12,703 nt of DNA from Phellopilus nigrolimitatus (lineage: Eukaryota; Basidiomycota; Agaricomycetes; Hymenochaetales; Hymenochaetaceae), in NCBI GenBank assembly GCA_021029095.1, contig JAJOHG010000591.1, forward strand, positions 1 to 12,703, read 5' to 3'. How positions within the stretch are numbered: the first letter of the stretch is position 1; every line of letters starts with the position of its first letter. Made by a program: the position numbers and the translations under genes. Below are positions 7,523 to 12,703 of this stretch, piece by piece. Below the pieces are notes generated by a model, which was not told the origin of the DNA, made no database searches, and saw only the letters and a list, made by a program, of their open reading frames with translations.

Positions 7523-8777
7523 TCAAAGCAGCTGTGCTTCAACAGCCGGCTCAATGTCAACTGGATCCCTCTTCTCTGAGATAGAAATAAGGCCCGATGT
7601 CGTCACATTCGCGGTACTTGGAGTCCAACCCGTCTTCATGTCCCACTCCTTCAATCCCACCTTCGCTCCGAGCTCACGCCAGCGCTGCAGCTGCCTCCTT
7701 CTGCGTTCATCGGACATGGTCACGAGCGCAGGCCAGTACTTGGCATGGTCATACACGAAGTCTCTATCGCCATCCCACCATTCCTTCATGAGCTGATCTT
7801 TGGAGAAGAACCCGTCATCTACGACACGCGGATTGAATTTAACCTTAGCGCGTGTAACAGGATCAACGAAGGGCATGATGAGCTTGAAGAACGCGTTGAC
7901 TAGCATGGGCACGTTAATGATGAGCGCGAGGCCCAAGCGTTCCGGATAGTGCGCTTGAATGATGTGCAGCATCGTACGCGCCGTGCTGAGCGAAGGATTT
8001 TTGCCTCTATCGGCGAAATTGATGAGTAGATCAAGTGATCTGAGCAGTAAAGTTTGATCAGTTGAGAAAAGAAAAAACGACAGTAGGAGATTGGAATTAA
8101 TACGTACTCGACGCCTGGTCCCATGAGGTCGATACAACGCTCCATCATCCAGACAGCGTATTGTAGTTGTCGAGGTGTCTCAGTTGTATTTTGTCTACTT
8201 GGGATCATGTAAAACCCTGGTCGACCTTTTGTGTCAAATCCGAAGAGGACCTCCTTTCCGGTCACGGCCTGTAAGGAAGATTCAGCTCGTATTGGCTTTT
8301 ACTTCGGGTAGCTGGGAAGAGGTGTTTACCTCGGGCTCGACGTGCTCTGGGCTGAGTGTGCCGTCATAGAATCCATATTCACGTCTCCATTTCAAGGTGT
8401 CTTCAAGTCTCTGCTTCGCGTTCGACGCGTCCCATTTGGAGGCGCGAAGGTACCTTAATGCATTCCACGTTAGTTGATATTCATTCTCAGGACGCGCTTT
8501 GATTGGTTGGCTACCTCAAAATACAGTCATCCGACTATGAAAATCAATACATCAGCAAGCATTTCGTAGAAAGTATAGTCATACGCACGAGCCACATTTT
8601 CTCCTCATCCATGAGCTCGCCCTTCTCCTCGCCGGGTAATCTGTAGTCGTCCTTGTCGAAGTGTGCCAGGACATCATTACGCTTTTCCTCTTGTTCGTCA
8701 GAGAGCTTGATGTCCTTGAGCTCGTCATTCTCAGGAATGGTAGGTACTGGGAGGGGTATGAAGTCAGACATATTCAT
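7523..8777 (-). CDS. Sec14-like CRAL-TRIO phosphatidylinositol transfer protein (Pdr16/SFH type)
   Basis: Five exons on the minus strand: 8777-8589, 8534-8515 (20-nt microexon), 8453-8330, 8268-8108 and 8039-7523. The introns are 54, 61, 61 and 68 nt, and the product is 336 aa. ATG 8771 (MSDFIP), with A at -3, may be the true start. Residues ~55-110 form the CRAL-TRIO N-terminal helices (EEKMWLSDDCILRYLRASKWD), followed by the lipid-binding CRAL-TRIO domain (~112-260) with GFDTKGRP, HYPERLG (195-201) and a gate-helix segment ending DPVTRAKVKF (224-233). Glu198, Thr227 and Lys230 sit where Sec14 proteins contact phosphatidylinositol, as I recall the family. Members exchange phosphatidylinositol between membranes and affect lipid metabolism and drug tolerance. 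The C-terminal ~40 residues are variable. The microexon was inferred because only it restores the conserved WLS..C.LRYLRA motif. Confidence 0.9.
8515..8534 (-). other. 20-nt internal microexon of the Sec14-like gene
   Basis: TCGGATGACTGTATTTTGAG encodes SDDCIL plus two bases of an Arg codon. It is preceded by TTTCATAG and followed by GTAGCC. The next intron contains CTAAC and ends ATTAAG. Joining it gives EEKMWL-SDDCILR-YLRASKWD, matching the family; skipping it breaks the conserved motif and the frame. Confidence 0.85.
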
Positions 8778-9081
8778 GAAGAAAGAGGGAGGACGTACGT
8801 GCAGAACGCGCTGGCGAATTTATGCGCGCGACGCGAGACTGTAAACGGATCACCATCGGATCACTCGGCACGTTGTTCGTGGCGTGGGTGATACATCTTC
8901 CAGATTGGGCCGACATGGTGACGGTTTTGAGCTTGGTCAGACGCTCCTCGTCGTGCGAGCTCATTCGGTCTATCCACACTTCCTCCCACCACCACCGTCT
9001 TAGCTTGGTGCTGCTCAGTACACCCTCGATTGCTGCGTATAAGGCAGCTCTACCTCTGTCTTTTCTTCCCAGAGCGTATCG
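8778..9081. promoter_or_regulatory. Short divergent promoter of the Sec14-like and Rsp5-like genes
   Basis: Only 304 bp separate the two divergent start codons, so both promoters and leaders must share this stretch. Open frames cross it on both strands (8822-9181 + and 8764-9129 -), but neither shows a conserved motif nor matches the frame needed by the flanking exons. No clear TATA box is visible. Confidence 0.5.
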
Positions 9082-12184
<3,103 letters not shown>

Positions 12185-12703
12185 ACCTGTTTCATAGTCA
12201 TTTTGTATAAGTTCCGGTTACCCAGCTCGCCACTCATATGTATGATTTGCGCCGTGTGCTCTCGAGCAACTTGTCGTTTTCCTCATTTCATCGTTTGCTT
12301 TTCATCTTTATGCGATTTATAGCTTCTTTTTGCTGGCTACAGTAAATAAACGGGAGGGCTAATGTACGTTATTCGGTTTGTTCCTGTGTAAAAGAATAAC
12401 CTTCTTTCCCAATTTCTTCTCGGCGAAATATAATTAGTATTCGAGCCCTTGCGGTCAAATAATGGAACAGAGCTCATTCAGTCGATGAGTGTTTAAAATC
12501 GGTGTTCGCTCTGTCAAAGCCATATCGTTTGAGATTTTGTGATAACTTACTGTTGATTTTGCCTAAGCTTGCCCGGGTGCTACGAAAGGGCCGAGCCTTC
12601 CAACGTGTGCATGAGTTTTAAGATTCCTGCCAGAGATGTAATAAGTCTTATCGAGTTGACTTCCCCAAATCTGCAGGACCAAGAAGGTAGTCTGTCCCAT
12701 ACT
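12185..12703. other. 3' UTR and downstream spacer of the Rsp5-like gene
   Basis: An AATAAA at 12345-12350, about 160 bp after the stop, is a probable polyadenylation signal. Beyond it the sequence is AT-rich, with no open frame of note, RNA gene or repeat that I can recognise up to the window end. Confidence 0.5.

Overview
This window looks like nuclear DNA of a filamentous basidiomycete, probably an agaricomycete. The conserved genes are cut by many very short introns (53-82 nt) with GTRNGT-type donors, CTRAC-like branch sites and YAG acceptors. The spliced proteins match fungal families: the HECT ubiquitin ligase Rsp5, a Sec14/CRAL-TRIO lipid-transfer protein, and the ribosome-biogenesis RRM protein Nop15/NIFK. 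Species placement is inference; no rRNA or other marker gene is present.

Layout. 63-572: a complete 506-bp non-autonomous DNA transposon (MITE) of pogo/Tigger (Tc1/mariner superfamily) type, with TA target-site duplications, 23-bp perfect terminal inverted repeats and regularly spaced TTAAGCAT subterminal repeats. 889-1673 (+): a two-exon gene for an unrecognised 242-aa protein. 1674-2941: gene-poor spacer with a GA-rich simple repeat. 2942-5457 (-): a two-exon gene for an unrecognised 819-aa, probably nuclear, repeat-rich protein. 5458-6093: divergent promoter. 6094-7342 (+): Nop15-like, four exons. 7523-8777 (-): Sec14-like, five exons including a 20-nt internal microexon. 8778-9081: short divergent promoter. 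9082-12184 (+): Rsp5-like NEDD4-family ligase, ten exons. 12185-12703: 3' UTR and spacer.

The least familiar part is the left half. The two unknown genes lie tail to tail and appear to be paralogs. Both carry a PQxGGLGL-type motif in exon 1, and both have one phase-0 intron of exactly 56 nt that aligns without gaps at about 75% identity. A naive ORF view makes both proteins seem to share a C-terminal DLKLTL peptide. That peptide is encoded by the conserved intron end (branch site plus acceptor), and splicing joins each N-terminal ORF to a downstream ORF. I cannot assign a function to either gene.

The right half is ordinary housekeeping. Nop15 acts in 60S ribosome assembly, the Sec14-like protein in phosphatidylinositol transfer or lipid homeostasis, and Rsp5 in ubiquitination of membrane proteins and endosomal sorting. 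The Sec14-like and Rsp5 genes share a 304-bp divergent promoter. Exon boundaries were derived by hand from reading frame, splice consensus and family conservation; no transcript evidence was available.
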